A stretch of DNA of 64,000 bases from Bacillaceae bacterium OF18-1A. GTDB taxonomy: Bacteria; Bacillota; Bacilli; Bacillales; Bacillaceae_G. Of this stretch, positions 43,869 through 51,606 are shown one piece after another; position 1 is the first letter of the stretch, and the number at the start of each line of letters is the position of its first letter. The DNA lies in the NCBI GenBank assembly GCA_027694045.1, contig JAQEWB010000003.1, forward strand, positions 83,534 through 147,533, given 5' to 3'. The notes under the pieces are model-generated. The model ran no database searches. It saw nothing but the letters and a program-made list of their open reading frames with translations, and was not told the DNA's origin. A program made the translations under genes and the position numbers.

Positions 43869-44060
43869 ATGCCAAAACATAGAAAAAAGAATAAAATGAG
43901 GATTTATAGAAAAACATTTGCAGCAATTGATTGCTACACCTGTGGCACATCTGTTGACCCTCAAATAGCTATTGACTCCATCATAAGCGTACTAAAACCA
44001 GAACGTATATATATAAAAAATTTAATCCGCGGTATAGGAGATTTGATTACTGACGACTAG
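43869..44060 (+). CDS. Hypothetical small basic protein (63 aa)
   Basis: Not recognised. A near-perfect ribosome binding site (GAAAGGAG) precedes the ATG, which argues for a real gene. The N-terminus is very basic (PKHRKKNKMRIYRK). The middle has CYTCGTS, a CxxC pair that could bind metal or form a disulfide. The rest looks amphipathic (QIAIDSIISVLKPERIYIKN). It is divergent from the chb-like operon and is followed by a terminator-like hairpin (44105-44138). Confidence 0.55.
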   Translation: MPKHRKKNKMRIYRKTFAAIDCYTCGTSVDPQIAIDSIISVLKPERIYIKNLIRGIGDLITDD

Positions 44061-44104
44061 TTATCACCCTTATTTTCGGAGAAGGAGGTCTATTAATAGA
44101 AAAA

Positions 44105-44138
44105 TACCATCAGCGGCACGAACACGCCACTGATGGTA
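44105..44138. terminator. Bidirectional terminator between the 63-aa gene and the DUF3021 gene
   Basis: TACCATCAG-C-GGC / GCC-A-CTGATGGTA hairpin (12 paired bases) between convergent genes. Confidence 0.8.
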
Positions 44139-44158
44139 CAGACACATACATAATTCTT

Positions 44159-44563
44159 TTATCTCAATTGATGATTTAACTTTTCTATTTTCCTTTTCCA
44201 ATATAGCGTCATCAAGAACCATATAATGAAGTAAATGATAATAAAACTTCCTATACAAATAAGAATCGGACCAAAGCGATTTGGAACCCATCCAATCCAA
44301 ATGGCTATTGGCAAGAACGTTCCTAGCAAAACAATAAAATGGATTGTTGTCTGTTTTAATATACTCCACTCTTCTTTCTCAAAAATAAAGGAAGCGAAGG
44401 AAAAAATAAGCCCTACTATATTTGCTGTCATTAAATACGTAATCAAAGTTTTTGTTTCTACCATATCCATTCCTTTTACGTAACCAATCCATAAAAACAA
44501 TAGACTATATATCATCGCCATCCCGAGTCCAAAAGCGACTTTATTTATAACTCTCTCAAACAT
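44159..44563 (-). CDS. DUF3021-family membrane protein
   Basis: 134 aa with four spans (about residues 10-28, 41-62, 74-92 and 97-120) and a basic C-terminal tail (YWKRKIEKLNHQLR). Layout and its place 3 bp after a LytTR gene are typical of the DUF3021/LytTR pair. Family knowledge: such pairs occur widely in Firmicutes; the membrane partner is thought to control the LytTR regulator (as in LytTR regulatory systems), but the signal is unknown. Confidence 0.8.
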   Translation of the reverse strand: MFERVINKVAFGLGMAMIYSLLFLWIGYVKGMDMVETKTLITYLMTANIVGLIFSFASFIFEKEEWSILKQTTIHFIVLLGTFLPIAIWIGWVPNRFGPILICIGSFIIIYFIIWFLMTLYWKRKIEKLNHQLR

Positions 44564-44566
44564 TTT

Positions 44567-45016
44567 TTAACCTCCTCCTATATTTAATGCTCCTTTAATA
44601 AGCGGCACATATTTCCTTGAAACATATTCCTTCATTCCGTTAGAAAAGTGAGCACACATGCTTCCTCCAAAAGACATTTCAAAACTTTTTACGTGCCCTA
44701 AATTCGCAAGTGTTGACTTAGAAAATCGAGCAAAGCGCTTTCCAGCTAACTGTTCCTCTAATTCATATAAACGCGCCTTCACCTCAAGGCTCTCTTTCTT
44801 CGTTTGCGCCATAACCTTTCGCCCTTCTGTATAAAACCAATAAATATCATGCAAATTCAATAAATAATATTGCTGATCTACTACACCAACAATTTGATTT
44901 ACAGCTCCCCCTTCTATTATTTTTATAAGTTGCTGCATTTCCTCTGTTACTTCTTTTGTTTTTATAATAATTTCTATTTCTTCTTGTAATGGGTCCAATT
45001 CGATGCGCACTTTCAT
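44567..45016 (-). CDS. LytTR-domain transcriptional regulator
   Basis: 149 aa without a receiver domain: an N-terminal stretch (about 1-45), then a LytTR DNA-binding domain (about 48-146) with LNLHDIYWFYTEGRKVMAQT, LYELEEQLAGKRFARFSKST and LANLGHVKSF...GMKEYVSRKYVPLIK. Family knowledge: binds paired direct repeats upstream of its promoter and is often antagonised by the membrane protein encoded next to it. Two-gene operon with the DUF3021 gene. A start-proximal GGGGGTGGGAAG gives a good ribosome binding site. Confidence 0.87.
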   Translation of the reverse strand: MKVRIELDPLQEEIEIIIKTKEVTEEMQQLIKIIEGGAVNQIVGVVDQQYYLLNLHDIYWFYTEGRKVMAQTKKESLEVKARLYELEEQLAGKRFARFSKSTLANLGHVKSFEMSFGGSMCAHFSNGMKEYVSRKYVPLIKGALNIGGG

Positions 45017-45123
45017 CTACTTCCCACCCCCTTTACACTTTCATTTTTACATAAACTTGGAAATAATAAATACAATCATGCGTAAGTAGTTCTTTTTTTG
45101 TCATAACAGTATCTTTTGAAGAC

Positions 45124-45150
45124 ATAAAAAAACCTTGCACATGCAAGGTT
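45124..45150 (-). terminator. Terminator of the orphan EIIA gene
   Basis: AACCTTGCA-CA-TGCAAGGTT (45131-45150) followed on the minus strand by seven T. Confidence 0.8.
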
Positions 45151-45467
45151 CATTCAGTTGCTGACATCTTCTTATATAATTCTACAAACTCACTCGCCAA
45201 TTCCTTTACCGTAATTGCATTCATTAAATGATCCTGTGCATGCACCATTAGAAGGGTAATTTCTGTCTTTTCGCCACCAGCTTCTTTTTGTATAAGCTCT
45301 GTTTGTAAACGGTGTGCTTCTTGTAATTCCTCCAACGCTTCTTGTAATTTAGCCTCTGCCTCTATAAATTCCCCACGCTTCGCGCAATCAATTGCTTCCA
45401 TTGAACAACTTCTCGCATTACCTCCGTGCAAGATTAAATGAAAAGCTTTCGTCTCTATCGTATCCAT
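45150..45467 (-). CDS. Orphan PTS EIIA, lactose/cellobiose family
   Basis: 105 aa, very similar to the chbA-like protein at 41.3 kb: [40 protein letters not shown], and [20 protein letters not shown] with the phospho-His. No EIIB or EIIC lies beside it and it has its own terminator. Inference: a duplicated EIIA that may serve the chb-like permease or another EIIBC, or act in regulation by phosphorylating the LevR-type activator. Confidence 0.88.
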   Translation of the reverse strand: MDTIETKAFHLILHGGNARSCSMEAIDCAKRGEFIEAEAKLQEALEELQEAHRLQTELIQKEAGGEKTEITLLMVHAQDHLMNAITVKELASEFVELYKKMSATE

Positions 45468-45493
45468 TTTAGTCCTCTACTCTCCCTTTTCTT

Positions 45494-45836
45494 CTACCAG
45501 CTTTGGTTTATCCCATATTTTTTAGAACTGTAAATAAGTGAATAGTACCAGTGCAAATCTTTCCTGCTTAGTATGATATATGCAACTTGAAACGGAGTTG
45601 CTAGTAAGAACTTCAAAAGTGATACCGCTCCGCTTCCAATACATCGACTTTATAGTATCCTTATGTTTGTAAGCGATTCCAAAAATGTCTGTTAAAAACA
45701 TTATATTAAATGTTACGCTAACTGGATACCCTAAAGGTTTTTGCTAATTATATCCAAATGTTCCAACTATAAAATCGTTATATCCCAGTATTGGTAAAGC
45801 ACTAATAATAAGAAGAAAAATTTTCTCGGTTTTCAC
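45494..45836 (-). pseudogene. Decayed small membrane-protein gene
   Basis: From GTG 45836 a frame reads VKTEKIFLLIISALPILGYN, meets an in-frame TAG at 45744-45746, and continues YPVSVTFNIMFLTDIFGIAY before losing character near YWKRSG. One frame over it resumes as LLKFLLATPFQVAYIILSRK, then DLHWYYSLIYSSKKYGINQS, to TAG at 45494-45496. Hydrophobic character switches between frames at one point, the pattern expected for a real gene with a nonsense and a frameshift mutation. The family is not recognised. The open pieces are too broken to give a protein. Confidence 0.55.
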
Positions 45837-45932
45837 GCTATTCCATCTATCGGTATTTTCCTAGTAAAGAGGGCTCTAACTCGCTATAATAATTCAGTAT
45901 GATTTTTTTATAATTGATAGGAGGGTATATTT

Positions 45933-47150
45933 ATGAAGGCATATCGCTTTCCACTTATTTTATTATCTTCTATCCTAATTGGTGGTTTCATTGGTTATTT
46001 CATGGGTACCGACGCAGTTGCTTTAAAGCCGCTTGGTGACATTTTCTTAAACTTAATGTTTACGATTGTTGTACCTTTAGTGTTCTTTAGCATCGCGTCA
46101 TCTATTGCTAATATGGATGGATTAAAACGTTTCGGTAAAATTATGTCTAGTATGGCTGGGACTTTCTTATTTACAAGTATTTTAGCTGCTATTTTTATGA
46201 TTATTGTCGTGAAAGTATTCCCGCCAGCACAAGGTGTTGTATTAGAGTTAACGCAGCCTGATAAAGCTGAAAAAGCAGTTAGTGTTGCGGATCAAATCGT
46301 TGGTATTCTAACAGTATCTGACTTCTCGAAGTTATTATCTCGTGAAAATATGTTAGCTCTTATTTTCTTCTCTATCTTAATGGGGATTGCAACTTCAGCA
46401 GTTGGTGAAAAAGGAAAACCATTCGCTTCATTCCTACAAGCTGGTGCAGAAATTTCAATGAAAGTCGTATCTTTCATTATGTACTACGCTCCAATCGGAC
46501 TTGCTGCTTACTTCGCAGCATTAGTTGGTGAATTCGGACCACAACTCCTTGGAACTTACTTCCGAGCAGCAATGGTATACTATCCAGCTTCTCTTATTTA
46601 CTTCTTTGTATTCTTCACGTTCTATGCATACCTTGCAGGTCGCAAACAAGGTGTTCAAATTTTTTGGAAGAACATGGTCTCTCCTACAGTTACATCTCTT
46701 GCAACTTGTAGTAGTGCCGCAAGTATTCCAGCGAACTTAGAAGCAACGAAGAAAATGGGTATTTCTTCTGACGTTCGTGAAACAGTTGTCCTTCTTGGAT
46801 CTACACTTCATAAAGACGGCTCTGTTTTAGGCGGCGTATTAAAAATTGCTTTCTTATTCGGTATTTTCAACATGGAATTCGAAGGACCGAAAACATTAGC
46901 AATCGCACTTGTTGTTTCTCTATTAGTAGGAACAGTAATGGGCGCTATTCCAGGCGGCGGTATGATTGGTGAAATGTTAATCGTTTCTCTATACGGCTTC
47001 CCGCCAGAAGCATTACCAATCATCGCAGCAATTAGTACAATCATTGATCCTCCTGCAACGATGTTAAACGTAACAGCAGATAACGCTTGTGCCGTAATGA
47101 CAGCTCGCCTTGTAGAAGGTAAGAACTGGATCAAAAATAAATTTGCTTAA
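45933..47150 (+). CDS. Dicarboxylate/amino acid:cation symporter (DAACS family)
   Basis: 405 aa, eight spans plus two re-entrant loops. Visible: FTIVVPLVFFSIASSIANM, the serine-rich re-entrant loop TSLATCSSAASIPANLEAT (about 255-273), LLGSTLHKDGSVLGGVLKI, and ISTIIDPPATMLNVTADNAC (about 366-385), where typical GltP has a DRx-x-T-x-x-N-V-x-G-D motif. The variant DPPATMLNVTADN marks a separate subgroup, so the substrate (glutamate, aspartate or C4-dicarboxylate) should not be assumed. GGAGGG precedes the ATG. Monocistronic. Confidence 0.9.
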   Translation: MKAYRFPLILLSSILIGGFIGYFMGTDAVALKPLGDIFLNLMFTIVVPLVFFSIASSIANMDGLKRFGKIMSSMAGTFLFTSILAAIFMIIVVKVFPPAQGVVLELTQPDKAEKAVSVADQIVGILTVSDFSKLLSRENMLALIFFSILMGIATSAVGEKGKPFASFLQAGAEISMKVVSFIMYYAPIGLAAYFAALVGEFGPQLLGTYFRAAMVYYPASLIYFFVFFTFYAYLAGRKQGVQIFWKNMVSPTVTSLATCSSAASIPANLEATKKMGISSDVRETVVLLGSTLHKDGSVLGGVLKIAFLFGIFNMEFEGPKTLAIALVVSLLVGTVMGAIPGGGMIGEMLIVSLYGFPPEALPIIAAISTIIDPPATMLNVTADNACAVMTARLVEGKNWIKNKFA

Positions 47151-47159
47151 TAAATAGAA

Positions 47160-47191
47160 AGAGGATGCTCAAAACGAGCATCCTCTTTTTG
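47160..47191 (+). terminator. Terminator of the symporter gene
   Basis: AGAGGATGCTC-AAAAC-GAGCATCCTCT followed by TTTTT. Confidence 0.92.
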
Positions 47192-47299
47192 TTAACATCA
47201 ATTACTCCCGCCACAAATTTGTTAAAATCTTCACAAATATTCCACACCTTTTATCCATTCTCCGTACTATAATCATGTATGGAAAAGGAGATGGAAACA

Positions 47300-48457
47300 A
47301 TGACACAAAGCGCACCAGAATTTAAAGTTTTGCAAAGCATTGCATTTCTTGCTGTCGTTTTGCAAAGTTCCTTATTATATACAATGAATCAAGGAAATGT
47401 CTTACTTGAACAATCCCTCATTATGGGCATGTTATTTAATCTCGCAAAATTTTCAGCACCTGCATTCATATTTATCGTTGGATTTCATTTAATTCGTCAT
47501 TATACAAAGCAACTCGTATACAAAGAGTACATTTCTGAAAAAGCCACACACTTACTCATCCCTTATTTCTTTTGGTCTATCCTTTACTTATTAACAACAA
47601 ATGACATGATTACATTACAAAGCGGAATAAAAAGTTTATTACTCGGAACGGCCGCACCTCATCTTTGGTACGTGATTATGATGTTCCAAATTCACTTATT
47701 GTTCCCTCTGCTTTGCACACTATTTTATTGGTTTCAACATCGAACAGAAAATAAAAAAGACATATATAAATATATGATCAGCTTTGCTTGTCTATATTTC
47801 CTGTTAATGTGGTTCTCTTCTCACTACATTTTTAACGGAGAAAAATTAACGAGTTCAACCATTTTACATTATACAGATCGATCCTTTTTATTCTACTCAT
47901 TCTATTTCGTTATGGGCGGTATCGCCGCTGTAGCGTTAAAAACTTGGCGTCTATTCGTCATGAAACATATACCGCTTATCACAATATTATTTTTCATCTT
48001 ATTTTTATTTATCAATTATGAGTTATTTAGTTTTTACGGAGCTAACTCTATTCATTTAACCGTTTCTACTTATTTAAAACCATCTATGTTTTTATACATT
48101 GTCTGTGAAATTATGATACTGTACGTGCTATCTATTACAATTGTACAGCGCCGCGGCTTCTTATATAGAACGTTACGATTCGTTGGAAATTACACATATG
48201 GCGCTTATTTAGCACATTTTTTCTTCATGCAACTATGTACAAAACTTCTTTCCGTATTCACAATGCAAGAAAATACTATATTATATAGCCTGTTACTCTT
48301 TGTGTTAACAGCTACTGTCTCTATTTCAACAATGGTCATTTGCAGTGCACTACCATTTCATACATGGATTGCAGGACCTTCACCTACAACAAACTTGAAA
48401 TGGGCCAAGATTACACTTCGAAAAAACCATGAAAAACTATCCAAACCATATATTTGA
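47300..48457 (+). CDS. Acyltransferase-3 family membrane protein
   Basis: About 385 aa from ATG 47300, which has AAGGAG nine bases upstream (an ATG at 47279 precedes that ribosome binding site, and one at 47291 directly abuts it). About ten spans. It shows the acyltransferase-3 layout: FKVLQSIAFLAVVLQSSLLY at the start, FIFIVGFHLIRHYTKQLVYK, LIPYFFWSILYLLT, HLWYVIMMFQIHLLFPLLC and YTYGAYLAHFFFM. Family knowledge: such proteins O-acetylate or succinylate envelope sugars and peptidoglycan. The usual catalytic R/H near the start (as in OatA) is not evident, so the acceptor is unknown. Confidence 0.82.
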   Translation: MTQSAPEFKVLQSIAFLAVVLQSSLLYTMNQGNVLLEQSLIMGMLFNLAKFSAPAFIFIVGFHLIRHYTKQLVYKEYISEKATHLLIPYFFWSILYLLTTNDMITLQSGIKSLLLGTAAPHLWYVIMMFQIHLLFPLLCTLFYWFQHRTENKKDIYKYMISFACLYFLLMWFSSHYIFNGEKLTSSTILHYTDRSFLFYSFYFVMGGIAAVALKTWRLFVMKHIPLITILFFILFLFINYELFSFYGANSIHLTVSTYLKPSMFLYIVCEIMILYVLSITIVQRRGFLYRTLRFVGNYTYGAYLAHFFFMQLCTKLLSVFTMQENTILYSLLLFVLTATVSISTMVICSALPFHTWIAGPSPTTNLKWAKITLRKNHEKLSKPYI

Positions 48458-48498
48458 TATAATAATACACATATAAAAAAAGAAAGCAGGAAACATCT

Positions 48499-48879
48499 AT
48501 GATTAATCAAGTTGGACAAATTATGTTATATGTAAATAACCAAGATGAAACTGTACAATTTTGGACAGACAAAGTCGGGTTCCAAGTCATCGCTGAAGAG
48601 GATAATGGAAAAGGATTTCGCTGGATTGAAATTGCGCCGACAAAAGAAGCGGGCACAAGCATCGTCCTTCACGATAAAGCTTTAATTGCGAAAATGCAGC
48701 CTGAATTAAACTTGAACACTCCTTCACTTATGTTCTTCTCGAATGATTTAGACCGTCTATATAAAGATCTTTCAGAAAAAAATGTAACAGTTGGACAAGT
48801 TGTAGATTTACCTACTGGTAGAGCGTTCAACTTTGCTGACAATGAAAATAATTACTTTGCAGTTATGGAACGCAAATAA
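48499..48879 (+). CDS. VOC/glyoxalase-fold protein
   Basis: 126 aa: VGQIMLYVNNQDETVQFWTD, KVGFQVIAEEDNGKGFRWIE, then DLPTGRAFNFADNENNYFAV, the two beta-alpha-beta-beta-beta halves of a VOC domain. It could be a dioxygenase-like, glyoxalase-like or antibiotic-binding protein. The N-terminal His of metal-binding members is replaced by Gln in GQIMLY, so metal catalysis is uncertain. AGCAGGAAA precedes the ATG. Confidence 0.85.
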   Translation: MINQVGQIMLYVNNQDETVQFWTDKVGFQVIAEEDNGKGFRWIEIAPTKEAGTSIVLHDKALIAKMQPELNLNTPSLMFFSNDLDRLYKDLSEKNVTVGQVVDLPTGRAFNFADNENNYFAVMERK

Positions 48880-48882
48880 AAA

Positions 48883-48927
48883 AACGGTTATCCTTTCATA
48901 CATGTAATTTGAAAGGATAACCGCTTT
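48883..48927. terminator. Bidirectional terminator between the VOC and sortase genes
   Basis: AACGGTTATCCTTTC / GAAAGGATAACCG with a 14-nt loop between convergent genes; T-run on both strands. Confidence 0.9.
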
Positions 48928-49745
48928 TATTGTTCATTTACAGATTTACGCTTCTTTCTTCTATATAAAGCGAATAGGAATGCCCCTACAATAACTGCAC
49001 CTGCTCCTATCATCCGTTTATCTACTCCGACAACTTCCTTAATCTCTTCTTTTTCTTTTTGATCATAAGGAACTCGATGCCCTCGAACTAACAACCTATG
49101 TGTATTCACACCATATGGCGTACACGTAATTAACGTAACATAATCTTGGTTTTCAACAACTTTTAAATCATCCGTTTCTTCCGGCAACACTACTTTCATT
49201 TGATCAACTTTATATGCCAACACTTTATCTAAAGAATGAATATAAAAAACATCCGATTTTTCTAATTTATCTAAATCAGTAAATAGGACAGCAGACGGTA
49301 ATCCTCTATGTCCAGTCAAAATAGAATGTGTTCCTTCACCACCAACTGGTAAAGATGAGTTCTCTATATGACCTACCCCTCTACTTAAAACACCTTCAGA
49401 AGTTCCATGATAAATAGGAAGCTTCACATCAATTTTAGGTATTTCTACATATCCCATTACTTCTCCTACATTTAACATATCTACATAAGAGCTTGAATTC
49501 CCACTTCCATCTGAACGAAATGGATCTGTAACTGCCTGTTTCTCACTTTGCAACTTTTCATTGTACTCTTTCGCTTCTCTTTCCTTACGTTCAATCTCTT
49601 CTTTTTGCAGCTTTTTTACTTTTTGATCGTACGTACTCACTTCAGAATAATGCGCTCGTGTCGCTAACCAATTACTCACTGTCGGGTATAAAAAAATACT
49701 AAGTCCCACTAAAAAAATACATCCAAAAATAATATTACGTTTCAT
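48927..49745 (-). CDS. Class C (pilin) sortase
   Basis: 272 aa: N-terminal membrane anchor (about 5-25), coiled segment (40-70), a lid motif DPF (74-76) typical of class C enzymes, the sortase barrel with His146 in LTGHRGLP, Cys208 in TLITCTPYG and Arg217 in VNTHRLL, and a C-terminal membrane anchor (about 245-262) with a basic tail. Family knowledge: class C sortases link pilins by joining the sorting-signal Thr to the Lys of a YPKN motif. Both signals are present in the gene before it. In B. cereus this role belongs to SrtD. Third gene of the pilus locus. Confidence 0.93.
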   Translation of the reverse strand: MKRNIIFGCIFLVGLSIFLYPTVSNWLATRAHYSEVSTYDQKVKKLQKEEIERKEREAKEYNEKLQSEKQAVTDPFRSDGSGNSSSYVDMLNVGEVMGYVEIPKIDVKLPIYHGTSEGVLSRGVGHIENSSLPVGGEGTHSILTGHRGLPSAVLFTDLDKLEKSDVFYIHSLDKVLAYKVDQMKVVLPEETDDLKVVENQDYVTLITCTPYGVNTHRLLVRGHRVPYDQKEKEEIKEVVGVDKRMIGAGAVIVGAFLFALYRRKKRKSVNEQ

Positions 49746-49766
49746 AATATACCCCTTCTATTATGT

Positions 49767-49830
49767 ATAAAGTGAAACTTTAATCCTCCCTCACCAACTG
49801 GGTGTTTACGGGCAGTTCATGCAAGAGAAA
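49767..49830 (+). repeat. bcr-type dispersed repeat between pilin and sortase genes
   Basis: TATAAAGTGAAACTTTAATC, then CTCACCAACTGGGTGTTTAC and GGGCAG; same family as the 31.68-kb copy. It lies in the 150-bp gap inside the pilus operon. Confidence 0.75.
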
Positions 49831-49844
49831 TAGAAAATAGGGAA

Positions 49845-49871
49845 AAGAGGAAGATATCCTTCTTCCTCTTC
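49845..49871 (-). terminator. Partial terminator between pilin and sortase genes
   Basis: AAGAGGAAG / CTTCCTCTT stem (9 bp, 8-nt loop) followed on the minus strand by TTTCCC; it may lower sortase transcription relative to pilin. Confidence 0.55.
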
Positions 49872-49895
49872 TCACCCTATACTAGTATATGCCTA

Positions 49896-51584
49896 CTAAG
49901 CTTTTCTTCTTAAGAACATAAACGCTGCACCCATTAATACAAGACCTACTACAGTGAAGAGAACTGTTCCAATTCCACCTGTTGCTGGAAGGATCCAGCC
50001 ACTCTTATTATTTTCTACAGTTAATTTCACTGTTTGGTTATCTTTATCGATTTTCACTTTAATTGGCTCTCTTAATTTTTGATACGATTTTACTTTGCCG
50101 TCTTCATCCTTATAAGTTGGTGCTTCAATTTCGACGATTTCATATTCACCGTAGGGGATGTTTTTCCAATTAATCACGCCATCTTTGTCAGATACACCGA
50201 CAACGTCAACACCTTTTACTTTTACAACTTTACCGTCTTTTTGTAATTCGAATTTTGCACCTTCTAAAGCTTCTTTCGTGTCACCATCAATTTTCTTCAA
50301 TGAAATGTTACCGTCAGTTACTACAACTGTTACAGGAGGCGTTGTTGTTTCTGGTGGTGTTACTTCATCACCCGTTTCATAATCAAGTTTCGCTATATTC
50401 TGGATCTCTGTTCCACCGTTAATATCTCCATTTACTTTCGCCTTAATTTGTAAATGTAGTTCTTTTCCACCTTTTAAAGCTCCAAAGTTCTCTACAGTAA
50501 CTGTTACTAATTGACCTGCAGGAGTCTTTTCACCTAATGTTACTTTTACTACATCAGAAGATACTTCTTTTCCATCAATTTTTACAACTGGTGTGCCGAT
50601 AATTGTTAATCTTGGATCAACATTATCTGTTATTACATATTTTTTGTACGTATGAATATCACCTGGTAATTTCGTTGTAATGTCGTATGTGAATTCTTCG
50701 TCTACGTTAATTGGTAAACCATTTAAATTACCGTTAATCTTCTTATCAATTGTTGGTTGCTTATAGTTAGTAATTTTATCCAACATTACAATTTCACCAT
50801 AACCAGCTTGACCATCTTTAGGGAATGCACCTGATTTTTCAACTTTGAATTCATATTTTTTAGGATCTAAAACATATCCTGGTAATGCTTTTGACTCTTT
50901 GAAGTAGTACTCTCCGTACAGTAAACCGTCAACACGGATTTTACCATCTGCATCTGTCTTTAAATCTTTTAATTCTTTTCCATCTTGTGTTACTACTACT
51001 TTATCAGTCTTTTTATCATATAACGTGAACTCTACGTCTTTTAACGGCTTACCTTCTTCATCTACTTTCGTTAATTCCACTGCTCCACGTTTAATTTCGT
51101 TTTTCGGATAAATGTGAACGTTATAGTTTAACTTCTTACCTTCTTTATCAGTCATCGGAATATCAATTGTATATGGATCTTTATTGATATTCACGTTGTC
51201 TGGACCGCTAACTTCTTTTACTAAGTAACGACCAATTGGAAGGTCCTTGAAAGTTACTGTACCATCGTCACCTGTTACATCGCTAATCGGTGTTTTATCA
51301 ACTTTTTCAACAGCTTCTTTTACGATTTCTCCATTTCTTTCCATCACTTTAAAAGTATGAGTTTGTACAACTTCATACTTTACTCCCTTTATCGGTGTTG
51401 CCCCATTAGGAACGTTCTGACCAGGTTCACCAGTTCCTTCTTCACCTTTTTGCCCATCTTTTTCATGTGCATATTTGTGAATTGTCAAAGATCCTTTTGT
51501 GGGAGCCTCATTCGCTGCAAATGCACTTGGTAACGTTGAAATCATTAATATAAACGCTAGAACCATACTGAATACTTTTTTCAT
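49896..51584 (-). CDS. Major pilin (BcpA-like), LPATG wall-anchored
   Basis: 562 aa. Signal peptide (cleaves about after AFA, 23), pilin motif YPKN (159-162; VHIYPKNEIKRG), Cna/SpaA-type repeats with E-boxes YLVKEVSGP, YYFKESKALPGY and YEIVEIEAPTY that form isopeptide bonds, and C-terminal LPATG (532-536), a hydrophobic stretch and RRKA tail. Family knowledge: BcpA of B. cereus has the same parts; class C sortase links the Thr of one subunit to the YPKN Lys of the next. It follows the tip gene by 22 bp, and GGGGG precedes its ATG. Confidence 0.92.
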   Translation of the reverse strand: MKKVFSMVLAFILMISTLPSAFAANEAPTKGSLTIHKYAHEKDGQKGEEGTGEPGQNVPNGATPIKGVKYEVVQTHTFKVMERNGEIVKEAVEKVDKTPISDVTGDDGTVTFKDLPIGRYLVKEVSGPDNVNINKDPYTIDIPMTDKEGKKLNYNVHIYPKNEIKRGAVELTKVDEEGKPLKDVEFTLYDKKTDKVVVTQDGKELKDLKTDADGKIRVDGLLYGEYYFKESKALPGYVLDPKKYEFKVEKSGAFPKDGQAGYGEIVMLDKITNYKQPTIDKKINGNLNGLPINVDEEFTYDITTKLPGDIHTYKKYVITDNVDPRLTIIGTPVVKIDGKEVSSDVVKVTLGEKTPAGQLVTVTVENFGALKGGKELHLQIKAKVNGDINGGTEIQNIAKLDYETGDEVTPPETTTPPVTVVVTDGNISLKKIDGDTKEALEGAKFELQKDGKVVKVKGVDVVGVSDKDGVINWKNIPYGEYEIVEIEAPTYKDEDGKVKSYQKLREPIKVKIDKDNQTVKLTVENNKSGWILPATGGIGTVLFTVVGLVLMGAAFMFLRRKA

Positions 51585-51606
51585 ACAATTAATCCCCCTT
51601 ATATTT

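Noticed and set aside
44070..44369. 99-aa open frame on the minus strand
   Set aside because: It is a shadow of the DUF3021 gene and runs through the terminator hairpin at 44105-44138.
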